In this document: in pieces, positions 1 through 6,748 of the stretch
Position numbering within the stretch: position 1 is the first letter of the stretch
Layout of the letters: each line of letters begins with the position of its first letter
Assembly (NCBI GenBank): GCA_013824045.1
Contig: PNND01000033.1
Span: 1 to 8,584, forward strand
Direction: 5' to 3'
From: Rhodobacter sp.
GTDB lineage: Bacteria; Pseudomonadota; Alphaproteobacteria; Rhodobacterales; Rhodobacteraceae
DNA: 8,584 bases
Program-made: the position numbers and the translations under genes
Notes under the pieces: model-generated
The model's input: the letters and a program-made list of their open reading frames with translations, nothing else
Database searches by the model: none
What the model was told of the DNA's origin: nothing

Positions 1-440
1 TCGACGAAGAAGGAGACGGGCATCTGCACCCGTTCGCCGGGTTGCAGGACCTGTTCGGTGAAGCAGAAGCAGGCGATCTTGTCGAAGTATCCGCCTGCCG
101 CTTCGGGCGCGACGTTGAAGCTGGCCGTCCCTGCCACCACCCGGTCCGTCGGGTTGTAGGCCTCATAAAAGGCCAAGGCGTTCTCGCCGATCCGCACGGT
201 CATCTCGCGCTGGACGGGGCGGAATTCCCACGGCATGCCGCGTTCGATGGAGGCGTCGAATTTCACAACGACAGTCTGGTCGAGGATGGTGTCAGGCGCT
301 GCCGAGGCCACGCCAGGCGTGCCGCCAAAGCCCGTGACCCGGCAGAACCAGTCATAGAAAGGCACCGCGGCAAAAGACATGGACGCCATCAGCGCCACCA
401 CGCCCACCAGATAAGCTGCCGTCCTGTTTTGCTTTTTCAT
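1..440 (-). CDS. ctaG: Cytochrome c oxidase assembly protein CtaG/Cox11 (C-terminus cut by window edge)
   Basis: Copper chaperone that supplies CuB to subunit I of aa3-type cytochrome c oxidase; it is anchored in the inner membrane with its copper domain in the periplasm. The 146 visible residues begin MKKQNR, followed by one membrane segment (about residues 9-28). Then comes the conserved FYDWFC..TGFGG stretch with Cys33, and the Cox11 copper-binding CFCF motif (Cys124, Cys126) in a GGYFDKIACFCF context. The family is usually about 190 residues, so roughly 45 are missing beyond base 1. The ATG (438-440) overlaps the preceding gene's stop as ATGA, and an AGGAGG-like ribosome binding site lies at 446-453. 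It is the last visible gene of the ctaC-ctaB-orf-ctaG run. In relatives surf1 and ctaE often follow, which would lie off the left edge (inference). Family identity is very secure. Confidence 0.96.
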   Translation of the reverse strand, partial: MKKQNRTAAYLVGVVALMASMSFAAVPFYDWFCRVTGFGGTPGVASAAPDTILDQTVVVKFDASIERGMPWEFRPVQREMTVRIGENALAFYEAYNPTDRVVAGTASFNVAPEAAGGYFDKIACFCFTEQVLQPGERVQMPVSFFV

Positions 441-628
441 TGCCCCTCCTCCTCGATCGCCAGTTCCGGGCGCACCGAATGATCAAACCCCTGCATCGGA
501 TCACCGCGCGTGACCTTGACCACGGTCAGCGCAAAGACAAGCACGATGAACAGGGCCAGCGTCACCCCCACGCCCACATTGCGCCCTAGCCGACGCCTGT
601 GAATTTCATGTTCCGGGGGAAAGGCCAT
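437..628 (-). CDS. Small single-pass membrane protein of the cytochrome oxidase assembly operon (CoxF-like)
   Basis: A 63-residue protein (MAFPPEHEIHRRRLGRN...) with a basic, Arg-rich N-terminus, one hydrophobic segment at about residues 17-39, and a short acidic tail ending EEEGQ. Charge distribution predicts the N-terminus in the cytoplasm and the tail in the periplasm. No catalytic or metal-binding residues are visible. Small membrane proteins at this place, between ctaB and ctaG, occur in related alphaproteobacteria (the CoxF-like type, function poorly defined); assignment rests mainly on position. The chosen ATG (626-628) overlaps the ctaB stop by one base (TGATG). A GTG one codon earlier (629-631) is an alternative giving a four-base overlap. 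Its stop overlaps the ctaG ATG as ATGA, so the three genes are probably translationally coupled. It is certainly coding by context; its role in oxidase assembly is inferred. Confidence 0.88.
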   Translation of the reverse strand: MAFPPEHEIHRRRLGRNVGVGVTLALFIVLVFALTVVKVTRGDPMQGFDHSVRPELAIEEEGQ

Positions 629-1560
629 CACCAGCCCCCCAAGCCATAGGGTTTCAACGCCGCCTCGGCCAGAAACGCCCCAAACAAAAGGAACAGATAG
701 TAAAGCGAGAAGCGGAACACCGATTTCTCGGTCGCGTAGCTGTCCGCCTCGGCAACCGCCTCATCGCGCCGCCAGATGCGCCAGGCCCCAATCAGGAACC
801 ACGCATTCAACAGCAACGCCGCTGTCAGATAGACGGGCCCCCCAATGCTGGTGAAGGCCGCGCCAATGGCAACCGGTGCCAGCAGGATCGTGTAGATCAG
901 GATGTGGTTGCGGGTCGAGCGCCGCCCGTGCGTCACTGTCAGCATGGGCACGCCCGCATTGGAATAGTCATCCTTCATGAACAGCGCCAACGCCCAGAAA
1001 TGCGGCGGCGTCCACATGAAGATCAGCGCGAACATCAGCAAGCTTTCGACAGAGACCGAACCCGTCGCACAGGCCCAACCGATCATGGGCGGGAAGGCCC
1101 CCGCCGCGCCACCAATGACGATGTTCTGCGGCGTGGATCGCTTCAGCCACATCGAATAGATGACCGCATAGAAAAAGATCGTAAAGGCCAGCAGGGCCGC
1201 TGCCAGCCAATTCGCCGCCAGTCCCAGCATCACCACCGACAGACCCGACAGCGCCAAGCCAACCGCCAGTGCCTCGCCCGCCTCGACCTTGCCCGAAGGT
1301 ACGGGGCGGCTCTTGGTGCGACGCATCACGGCGTCGATATCGGCGTCCCACCACATGTTCAGCGCACCCGAGGCACCGGCCCCCAAAGCGATAAACAGGA
1401 TGGAGGCAAAAGCGATGACAGGATGCACGCCAACAGGCGCCACCAGCAACCCGACCAGAGCGGTAAATACCACCAGCGACATCACGCGCGGTTTCAGCAA
1501 CTGCACATAGTCGCCAAAGCCTGCCTCGCCGGGCGCTTCAAAGGCGCGGGTATCACTCAT
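628..1560 (-). CDS. ctaB: Protoheme IX farnesyltransferase (heme O synthase)
   Basis: Transfers a farnesyl group from farnesyl diphosphate to heme B to make heme O, the precursor of heme A for aa3 oxidase; an inner-membrane enzyme of the UbiA prenyltransferase family. The 310-residue length is typical. The first Asp-rich motif is NMWWDADID (Asn68, Asp72, Asp76), followed by RTKSRP (81-86), which contributes to diphosphate/Mg binding. The second is the KDDYSNAGVPML region (196-207). About eight or nine hydrophobic segments span the protein, for example 29-41, 48-66, 98-114, 117-137, 219-237 and 282-302. The ATG (1558-1560) has an AGGAAG-like ribosome binding site at good spacing. The gene lies 70 bases after ctaC, with a hairpin between them, and its stop overlaps the next start. 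The heme A synthase gene ctaA is not in the window. Confidence 0.97.
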   Translation of the reverse strand: MSDTRAFEAPGEAGFGDYVQLLKPRVMSLVVFTALVGLLVAPVGVHPVIAFASILFIALGAGASGALNMWWDADIDAVMRRTKSRPVPSGKVEAGEALAVGLALSGLSVVMLGLAANWLAAALLAFTIFFYAVIYSMWLKRSTPQNIVIGGAAGAFPPMIGWACATGSVSVESLLMFALIFMWTPPHFWALALFMKDDYSNAGVPMLTVTHGRRSTRNHILIYTILLAPVAIGAAFTSIGGPVYLTAALLLNAWFLIGAWRIWRRDEAVAEADSYATEKSVFRFSLYYLFLLFGAFLAEAALKPYGLGGW

Positions 1561-1588
1561 CTGTCTGTCTTCCTATCGATGGGTAAAG

Positions 1589-1608
1589 TGCCCCGGCACA
1601 CCGGGGCA
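1589..1608 (-). promoter_or_regulatory. Intercistronic hairpin between ctaC and ctaB
   Basis: A perfect 8-base-pair inverted repeat, TGCCCCGG / CCGGGGCA, with a four-base loop sits 22 bases after the ctaC stop and 28 bases before the ctaB start. On the transcribed strand it is followed by CTTTACCC rather than a T-run, so it does not look like a full intrinsic terminator. It is more likely an mRNA-stabilising or partial-termination element that keeps ctaC message more abundant than the downstream assembly genes. That role is an inference. Confidence 0.6.
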
Positions 1609-1630
1609 ACCCTGCCTGTCACGGCATCAC

Positions 1631-2521
1631 TCAGTTCGAGGCAACATCAACCAGTTGCACCAGATCAGCATCCGACAGCATCACATCGCCAGCCTCAGCC
1701 TTGGCAACCCAAGCGGCATAAGCCTCTTCCGACACAACCTTCACGGTGATCGGCATATAGGCATGGTCCTTGCCGCACAGCTCCGAGCACTGACCAAAAT
1801 AGATGCCCTCACGTTCGGCTGCGAACCACAACTGCGCCAGACGTCCCGGAACCGCATCCTGCATCACGCCAAAGGCCGGGATTTTCCACGAATGGATCAC
1901 GTCTGAGGCGGTCACGTTCATCACCACCGTCTTGCCGACGGGAACGACAACGGCGGTGTCGGTGGCCAGCAGGAAATGGCTGTCCTCATAGCCGAATTCG
2001 GCCAGCTGTTCCCGCTGCAGCATAAAGCTGTCAAAGGCAATCGGCGCGGCTTCCGGGTCTTCGGTCACACCATTGTCGGTGTATTCATACGACCAGTACC
2101 ACTGCGCGCCGGTCACCTTGATGGTGATGTCAGCGGTCGGGATTTCCTGCTGCTTGAACAGCACCGGCAGCGAGAAGGCCCCGATAAACACAAGGATCAG
2201 GATCGGCACCACTGTCCATGCCACTTCGATGGGCGTGTTGTGGGTGAATGTCGCGGGTGTCTTGTTGCGCTTTTCGCTATAGCGGTACATGACCCACAAA
2301 AGCAGTGCCGTCACAAAGATGGTGATCACCGTGATGATGATCAGGATCATGTGATCCAGACCCTGCAGATCGCGCGCCAGTTCCGTCGCCGGCGGCTGAA
2401 AACCCATCTGCTCCGGCAAAGGCTGACCCACAACCTCAAGCCCCTGCGCAAAGGCCGTGCCAGACAGAAGCAAGCCGGTGCCAGCAGCAGCCACAGCTTT
2501 CATAGTGGTCAAAAGACGCAT
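1631..2521 (-). CDS. ctaC: Cytochrome c oxidase subunit II, aa3-type
   Basis: Periplasmic CuA-bearing subunit that accepts electrons from cytochrome c and passes them to subunit I. The 296 residues begin with a signal peptide (cleavage probably after TAFA, about residue 25). Two membrane helices follow (about 57-79 and 100-122), then a cupredoxin domain with the aromatic WYWSYEY patch (141-147). All CuA ligands are present: His210, then Cys245-x-Glu247-x-Cys249, His253 and Met256 (CSELCGKDHAYM). No C-terminal cytochrome c domain is present, which separates it from caa3-type subunits. The ATG at 2519-2521 gives the complete signal peptide; its ribosome binding site is weak (GGGATGAG-like). A Met seven codons in has no better site. 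It is the first gene of the oxidase run and diverges from tldD. Identity is unambiguous. Confidence 0.98.
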   Translation of the reverse strand: MRLLTTMKAVAAAGTGLLLSGTAFAQGLEVVGQPLPEQMGFQPPATELARDLQGLDHMILIIITVITIFVTALLLWVMYRYSEKRNKTPATFTHNTPIEVAWTVVPILILVFIGAFSLPVLFKQQEIPTADITIKVTGAQWYWSYEYTDNGVTEDPEAAPIAFDSFMLQREQLAEFGYEDSHFLLATDTAVVVPVGKTVVMNVTASDVIHSWKIPAFGVMQDAVPGRLAQLWFAAEREGIYFGQCSELCGKDHAYMPITVKVVSEEAYAAWVAKAEAGDVMLSDADLVQLVDVASN

Positions 2522-2542
2522 GTTCTCATCCCGTTCGCGTGC

Positions 2543-2557
2543 GCGGCCTTGGGCCGC
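2543..2557 (-). promoter_or_regulatory. Hairpin in the ctaC leader
   Basis: A perfect six-base-pair stem, GCGGCC / GGCCGC, with a three-base loop lies 21 bases before the ctaC ATG. It would fall in the 5' untranslated leader if the candidate promoter further upstream is correct. It could influence translation start or message stability. The short length in GC-rich DNA means chance is possible. Confidence 0.35.
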
Positions 2558-2606
2558 TGCCGTTTTCCCCGCACATTGCCCGCAACAGACGCCGCGCAGA
2601 ATCCCG

Positions 2607-2636
2607 TTGTTTCTGATCTGCTTGAAACCATATTAA
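2607..2636 (+). promoter_or_regulatory. Candidate tldD promoter
   Basis: TTGTTT (2607-2612) and TATTAA (2631-2636) are separated by 18 bases and point toward tldD, with a start near 2643 and a leader of about 60 bases. Four of six bases match the -10 consensus. The proposed -10 overlaps that of the opposing ctaC promoter, so the two could not be occupied together. Assigned by eye only. Confidence 0.25.
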
Positions 2637-2655
2637 GGCCTCTACAGCAAGCCAA
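2627..2655 (-). promoter_or_regulatory. Candidate ctaC promoter
   Basis: Read on the minus strand, TTGGCT (2650-2655) and TATGGT (2627-2632) are separated by exactly 17 bases. This predicts a transcription start near 2620 and a leader of about 100 bases. The same layout (TTGGAT-17-TATGGT) stands before tex, which supports it as a housekeeping sigma-70-type promoter of this genome. It sits in the only AT-rich pocket of the intergenic region. Confidence 0.45.
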
Positions 2656-2679
2656 AGCGTTGCGGCAAATGCGCGCCGC

Positions 2680-2693
2680 TTGACCCAGATCAA
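2680..2693. promoter_or_regulatory. FNR/FnrL-type binding site
   Basis: TTGACCCAGATCAA matches the FNR consensus TTGAT-N4-ATCAA at nine of ten defined bases and contains the symmetrical TTGA-N6-TCAA core. It lies 11 bases before the tldD ATG, touching the AAGGA ribosome binding site (2692-2696). It is centred about 66-67 bases upstream of the predicted ctaC start. Oxygen-responsive control of ctaC, tldD or both is possible. For tldD, a site inside the leader would be expected to repress; the direction of any effect is not visible from sequence. Confidence 0.6.
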
Positions 2694-2704
2694 GGACAGC
2701 CCCC

Positions 2705-4126
2705 ATGACCGATGCCCCCTTCCGCCCCTTCGAGACGGCACTGGACGAAGGGGCAGCGCTGGCGATCCTGCGCGACGCCACGGCCGGGGCCGATGACGGC
2801 GAGCTTTTCCTTGAACGCAAACGGTCCGAAGCGATCGTGCTGGACGATGGCCGCATCAAGACCGCCTCCTATGACGCCTCCGAAGGGTTCGGCCTGCGCG
2901 CCGTGCGGGGCGAGGTTGCGGGCTACGCCCATTCGACCGAAATCTCCGAAAAGGCCCTCCGCCGCGCGTCCGAGACCGCGCGCATTGCCGTGGGCGACGG
3001 GGGCGGCACACTTGCCCCCTCGCCCAAGGGCACCAATACCCGCCTCTATGGCGATGCCGACCCGATGCTGGACGCCACATTTGCCGGAAAACTGGACCTT
3101 CTTAAAGAGATCGACGCCTATGCCCGCGCGCTCGACCCCCGGGTGGTGCAGGTATCGGCCACCCTCGCCGCCGGCCTGCAAGAGGTGGAAATCCTCCGCC
3201 CCGAGGGCCTGCGCCTTGCCGATATCCGCCCGATGGCGCGGCTGAATGTGTCGGTGATCGTCGAACAAAACGGCCGCCGCGAACAGGGCGGCACAGGGGG
3301 CGGCGGCCGCTTCGGCCTCGCCCGCCTGATGGAGCGCAGCCATTGGCAACCCATGGTGGCCGAGGCGCTGCGCATCGCGCTGGTCAACCTTGACGCCGTC
3401 CCCGCGCCTGCCGGCGTGATGGACGTGGTCCTCGGCCCCGGCTGGCCCGGCATCCTGCTGCATGAGGCGATCGGTCACGGGCTGGAAGGCGATTTCAACC
3501 GCAAACAGACCTCGGCCTTCGCAGGCCTGATGGGCAGCCGCATCGCCGCGCCCGGCGTGACGGTGCTGGATGATGGCACCATCCCCGACCGGCGCGGCTC
3601 GATCAGCGTGGATGACGAAGGCACGCCCTCGGGCAAGAATGTCCTGATCGAGGACGGTATCCTCGTGGGCTACATGCAGGATCGCCAGAACGCCCGCCTG
3701 ATGGGTGTGGCGCCCACCGGCAACGGGCGGCGCGAAAGCTTCGCCCATATCCCCATGCCGCGCATGACCAATACCTACATGCTGGCAGGCCAAGATGACC
3801 CAGCCGCCATCCTCGCCGACCTCAAGGATGGTATCTACGCCGTGGGCTTCGGCGGCGGGCAGGTGGATATCACCAACGGCAAGTTCGTCTTTTCCTGCAC
3901 CGAAGCCTACCGTGTGCAGAACGGCAAGGTCGGTGCGCCGGTCAAAGGCGCCACGCTGATCGGCGACGGTGCCACCGCGCTCAAGGCCATTCGCGCCATC
4001 GGCAATGACCTTGCCCTTGATCCCGGCATCGGCAATTGCGGCAAGGCCGGGCAATGGGTGCCTGTGGGCGTCGGACAACCCACCTTGCTGATCGGTGGCC
4101 TCACCGTCGGCGGCAGCGCGGCCTAA
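2705..4126 (+). CDS. tldD: Metalloprotease TldD
   Basis: Catalytic subunit of the TldD/TldE (PmbA) protease, a cytoplasmic zinc enzyme that in Enterobacteria digests unfolded peptides, matures microcin B17 and degrades the CcdA antitoxin. The 473 residues are close to the usual length of about 480. The zinc/catalytic motif HEAIGH (His253, Glu254, His258) continues into the hallmark GLEGDFNR. The distal cysteine ligand is in GIGNCGKAGQ (Cys445). The N-terminal domain (about 25-230) carries the typical VLDDGRIK and EGFGLRAVRG stretches. The ATG at 2705 has AAGGA eight bases upstream. The gene diverges from ctaC and converges on tex. Its partner TldE is not in the window; in many genomes it is unlinked. 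The local substrate is unknown, and nothing but position ties it to the oxidase genes. Confidence 0.97.
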   Translation: MTDAPFRPFETALDEGAALAILRDATAGADDGELFLERKRSEAIVLDDGRIKTASYDASEGFGLRAVRGEVAGYAHSTEISEKALRRASETARIAVGDGGGTLAPSPKGTNTRLYGDADPMLDATFAGKLDLLKEIDAYARALDPRVVQVSATLAAGLQEVEILRPEGLRLADIRPMARLNVSVIVEQNGRREQGGTGGGGRFGLARLMERSHWQPMVAEALRIALVNLDAVPAPAGVMDVVLGPGWPGILLHEAIGHGLEGDFNRKQTSAFAGLMGSRIAAPGVTVLDDGTIPDRRGSISVDDEGTPSGKNVLIEDGILVGYMQDRQNARLMGVAPTGNGRRESFAHIPMPRMTNTYMLAGQDDPAAILADLKDGIYAVGFGGGQVDITNGKFVFSCTEAYRVQNGKVGAPVKGATLIGDGATALKAIRAIGNDLALDPGIGNCGKAGQWVPVGVGQPTLLIGGLTVGGSAA

Positions 4127-4131
4127 GGCGT

Positions 4132-4193
4132 GGCACGGGGGGCTGTCTGCCCCCCACGGCGCGTGCCGCGCCTCCCCCCAAGGATATTTGACC
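4132..4193 (+). repeat. Structured 3' element, copy 1 (after tldD)
   Basis: Three parts in order. Hairpin 1 has stem GGGGGGC / GCCCCCC and a TGTCT loop (4137-4155). Two bases later, hairpin 2 has stem GGCGCG / CGCGCC and a TGC loop (4158-4172). Then comes a tail CCCCCCAAGGATATTTG (4174-4190). GGCAC (4132-4136) and GTGCC (4163-4167) give an alternative outer pairing. It starts 5 bases after the tldD stop and lies in the tldD direction. A second copy in the opposite orientation follows tex. I recall similar C-run plus GGATATTT elements in Rhodobacterales intergenic regions. No T-run follows, so a 3'-end stabilising or processing role is as likely as termination. Confidence 0.7.
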
Positions 4194-4280
4194 AGAAGAG
4201 AAACAGCGGGACAAAAGGATTGTGGCCGCCGTCTCTATGGTCCTTCACCTATCCTTGATGAAAAGCAACGTCGCCCCCCA

Positions 4281-4347
4281 TCTTCTCTGCGCAAATATCC
4301 TCGGGGGGTGAATGGGCCGCAGGCCCAGAGGGGGCGCGAGCGCCCCC
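4281..4347 (-). repeat. Structured 3' element, copy 2 (after tex)
   Basis: Read on the minus strand, this has the same order as the copy after tldD. Hairpin 1 (4330-4347) has a GGGGGCG / CGCCCCC stem and a four-base loop. After a two-base gap, hairpin 2 (4313-4327) has a TGGGCC / GGCCCA stem and the same TGC loop. The tail is CCCCCCGAGGATATTTG (4292-4308), followed by an AGAAGA-rich stretch. The tail differs from the other copy at one of 17 bases, while the hairpin 2 stems differ in sequence but remain paired. It begins 33 bases beyond the tex stop, in the tex orientation. Confidence 0.7.
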
Positions 4348-4358
4348 TTCTTCTTTTC
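4330..4358 (+). terminator. Candidate intrinsic terminator for plus-strand transcription
   Basis: On the plus strand the stem GGGGGCG / CGCCCCC (4330-4347, loop CGAG) is followed directly by the T-rich tract TTCTTCTTTTC (4348-4358). This is the form of a Rho-independent terminator and would stop tldD transcripts before they run antisense into tex. The same hairpin is part of the tex-oriented structured element, so it may serve both directions. Confidence 0.5.
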
Positions 4359-4379
4359 ACCGCAAAGCCCCGACGCGCC

Positions 4380-6710
4380 TCAGCGCCCGAACTTGCCCTT
4401 GAGCGCATCGGCAAAGGCATTTCCGCCCGCACCCTCCTTCGGACCGGCCGAGGAAGGCGCGGGTTTGCCGCCCCCGCCCCGCACCGGGGGCTTGGGGTTC
4501 GCGGCCCCACGCTCAGCCGCGCGCTCCCGCGCCTCGCCAGAGTCTGCCTTCATCGTCAAGGCAATCCGCTTGCGCGCCGCATCCACCTCAACCACGCGCA
4601 CCTTCACCACGTCGCCTGCCTTCACCACCTCATGGGGATCTTTCACAAAGCGATCGGCCAACTGGCTCACATGAACCAGCCCGTCCTGATGCACGCCGAT
4701 ATCGACAAAAGCGCCAAAGGCCGCGACATTGGTTACTGTCCCCTCCAGCAGCATCCCCGGCTTCAGATCGCGGATTTCATTCACCCCTTCGGCAAAGCTC
4801 GCCGTCCGGAATGAAGGCCGCGGGTCGCGCCCCGGCTTTTCCAGTTCAGCCAGAATATCCTTCACCGTCGGCATGCCGAACCGGTCATCCACGAATTGGC
4901 GCGGATCGACGGATTTCAACGCCGCCGCATCGCCCATCAGCGCCCGGATGTCGCGCCCGCAGGCCGCCACGATGCGCCGCGCCACCTCATAGGCCTCGGG
5001 ATGCACGGAAGAGGCATCCAGAGGCTCCGCCCCGCCGGAAATCCGCAAGAATCCCGCCGCCTGTTCAAAGGCCTTGGGTCCCAGCCGCGCCACCTTGAGC
5101 AGGTCGCGCCGCGTCTTGAACGGGCCGTTCTGATCGCGATGGGCGACAATGGCATCCGCAAGCGACGCCCCCACCCCCGACACCCGCGCCAGCAAGGGGG
5201 CCGATGCGGTGTTCAGATCCACGCCCACCGCGTTAACCGCATCCTCGACAACCGCCTCCAGTGACCGGCCCAGACGGTGCTGGTCCACATCATGCTGATA
5301 CTGGCCCACGCCAATGCTCTTTGGTTCGATCTTGACAAGTTCCGCCAGCGGATCCTGCAATCTACGGGCGATCGACACCGCCCCCCGGATCGAAACGTCC
5401 AAATCGGGGAATTCCTTCGCCGCCAGTTCCGAGGCCGAATAGACCGACGCGCCTGCCTCGCTGACGATCACTTTCACCGGCTTTTCTGCCCCCGGCAAAA
5501 CGGCGAGCAGATCGGCCACCAGCTTTTCCGTCTCACGGCTGGCCGTGCCATTGCCGATGGCGATCAGCTTCACCCCATGCTTGCCGATCAACTGCGCCAG
5601 CGCCACCTGCGCCCCGCGCAGGTCATTTTTGGGCTGAAACGGATAGACCGTATCCGTTGCTAGCACCTTGCCCGTGGCATCCACCACGGCGACCTTCACC
5701 CCGGTGCGGATGCCCGGGTCCAGCCCCATCGTGGCCTTGCCGCCTGCAGGCGCAGCCAGCAGCAGATCCTTAAGATTGCGCGCAAAAACGCGGATGGCCT
5801 CTTCTTCTGCCCGCTCCCGCATCTCGCCCATCAGATCGAGTGTCAGCGATGTGCGGATCTTCACACGCCATGCCCAGGCCGCCGCCTCACGCAGCCAGGC
5901 ATCCCCTGCCCCACGTCCCTGCGTGGACAAAACCGCCGCACAAGCGCGCTCTGCCGGGCTGTCGCCCTTGGGCGCATCGGCATCGATCTCCAGATCCAGC
6001 GTCAGAAACCCCTCATTCCGCCCGCGCAGCATGGCCAGCACGCGGTGCGACGGCGCCCCGGCCCAGCCTTCGGAATGCGCGAAATAATCGGAAAATTTGG
6101 CACCCTCGGCCTCCTTCCTCTCCACCACTTTGGCCACCAGCTTGGCCACCTGTTTCATGTGCCCGCGCAGGCGTTGCAGCAGATCGGCATTCTCGGCCAG
6201 CCCCTCGGCCAGAATGTCGCGCGCGCCCTCCAGCGCGGCCTTCACATCCGGCACCGTCTCGGTCACATATGCCTCTGCCAGCTTGGCCGGATCGGCCATC
6301 CGGTCGGCCAGAATCGCGTCAAACAACGGCCCCAGCCCGTTTTCCCGCGCGATCATCGCCCGCGTCCGCCGCTTGGGCTTGTAGGGCAGATAGATGTCTT
6401 CCAGTTCCGCCTTGGTCGTGGCCTTGATGATCGCGCCCTGCAAGGCGTCGGTCATCTTGCCCTGCTCGGTGATCGACGACAGGATCGCCGCCCGCCGCGC
6501 CTCCATCTCGCGCAGATAGGCCAGCCTTTCGGACAAAGTCCGCAATTGCGTGTCGTCCAGCCCGCCCGTCACCTCCTTGCGATAGCGCGCGACGAAGGGC
6601 ACCGTCGCGCCTTCGTCCAGCAATCCGACCGCCGCCGCCACCTGTGCGGGCTGCGCGCCGATCTCGGTCGCGATGGTCTGGGCAATGCGGCGCGTGGTGT
6701 CGGGGGTCAT
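4380..6710 (-). CDS. tex: Tex family RNA-binding transcription accessory protein
   Basis: Cytoplasmic nucleic-acid-binding protein of the Tex family (related to eukaryotic Spt6), linked to transcription, toxin gene expression and stress or RNA handling in several bacteria. The 776 residues follow the family order: helical Tex N-terminal region with [11 protein letters not shown] (about 1-320); YqgF/RNase H-like domain (about 326-455, [16 protein letters not shown]); tandem helix-hairpin-helix region (about 490-560, [18 protein letters not shown]); and an S1 domain (about 650-722, [24 protein letters not shown]). A Gly/Pro/Ala-rich tail of about 50 residues ends KGKFGR. The ATG at 6708-6710 has AAGGA at five-base spacing and gives the family's N-terminus. 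An upstream in-frame ATG (6864-6866) would add 52 unrelated residues with no ribosome binding site, so I reject it. The gene is monocistronic as far as seen. Confidence 0.97.
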   Translation of the reverse strand: MTPDTTRRIAQTIATEIGAQPAQVAAAVGLLDEGATVPFVARYRKEVTGGLDDTQLRTLSERLAYLREMEARRAAILSSITEQGKMTDALQGAIIKATTKAELEDIYLPYKPKRRTRAMIARENGLGPLFDAILADRMADPAKLAEAYVTETVPDVKAALEGARDILAEGLAENADLLQRLRGHMKQVAKLVAKVVERKEAEGAKFSDYFAHSEGWAGAPSHRVLAMLRGRNEGFLTLDLEIDADAPKGDSPAERACAAVLSTQGRGAGDAWLREAAAWAWRVKIRTSLTLDLMGEMRERAEEEAIRVFARNLKDLLLAAPAGGKATMGLDPGIRTGVKVAVVDATGKVLATDTVYPFQPKNDLRGAQVALAQLIGKHGVKLIAIGNGTASRETEKLVADLLAVLPGAEKPVKVIVSEAGASVYSASELAAKEFPDLDVSIRGAVSIARRLQDPLAELVKIEPKSIGVGQYQHDVDQHRLGRSLEAVVEDAVNAVGVDLNTASAPLLARVSGVGASLADAIVAHRDQNGPFKTRRDLLKVARLGPKAFEQAAGFLRISGGAEPLDASSVHPEAYEVARRIVAACGRDIRALMGDAAALKSVDPRQFVDDRFGMPTVKDILAELEKPGRDPRPSFRTASFAEGVNEIRDLKPGMLLEGTVTNVAAFGAFVDIGVHQDGLVHVSQLADRFVKDPHEVVKAGDVVKVRVVEVDAARKRIALTMKADSGEARERAAERGAANPKPPVRGGGGKPAPSSAGPKEGAGGNAFADALKGKFGR

Positions 6711-6748
6711 GGAAATCCTTATCGGCGAAAGTCGAGTCACGGGCGGCG

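Noticed and set aside
904..1749. A 281-codon plus-strand frame opposite ctaB and the end of ctaC.
   Set aside because: It is His/Arg/Gln-rich shadow sequence over two certain genes.
2690..4078. A 462-codon open frame on the minus strand, antisense to tldD.
   Set aside because: It is His/Gly/Ala-rich without a domain, lies wholly opposite a certain tldD with all its motifs, and is the usual result of high GC at third codon positions.
4200..4280. Possible small RNA or tiny gene between the two structured elements, including AAGGAT and ATCCTT inverted words.
   Set aside because: No ribosome binding site plus open frame and no clear promoter; six-base arms about 30 bases apart are expected by chance.
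4281..4308. Inverted GGATATTTG copies taken as insertion-sequence terminal repeats.
   Set aside because: The enclosed segment is about 100 bases with no transposase remnant or target duplication, and the copies belong to larger hairpin-bearing 3' elements tied to each gene.
4095..4814. A 239-codon plus-strand frame over the tldD end, the intergenic region and the tex end.
   Set aside because: It crosses both structured elements and the antisense of tex, has low-complexity composition, and has no recognisable domain.
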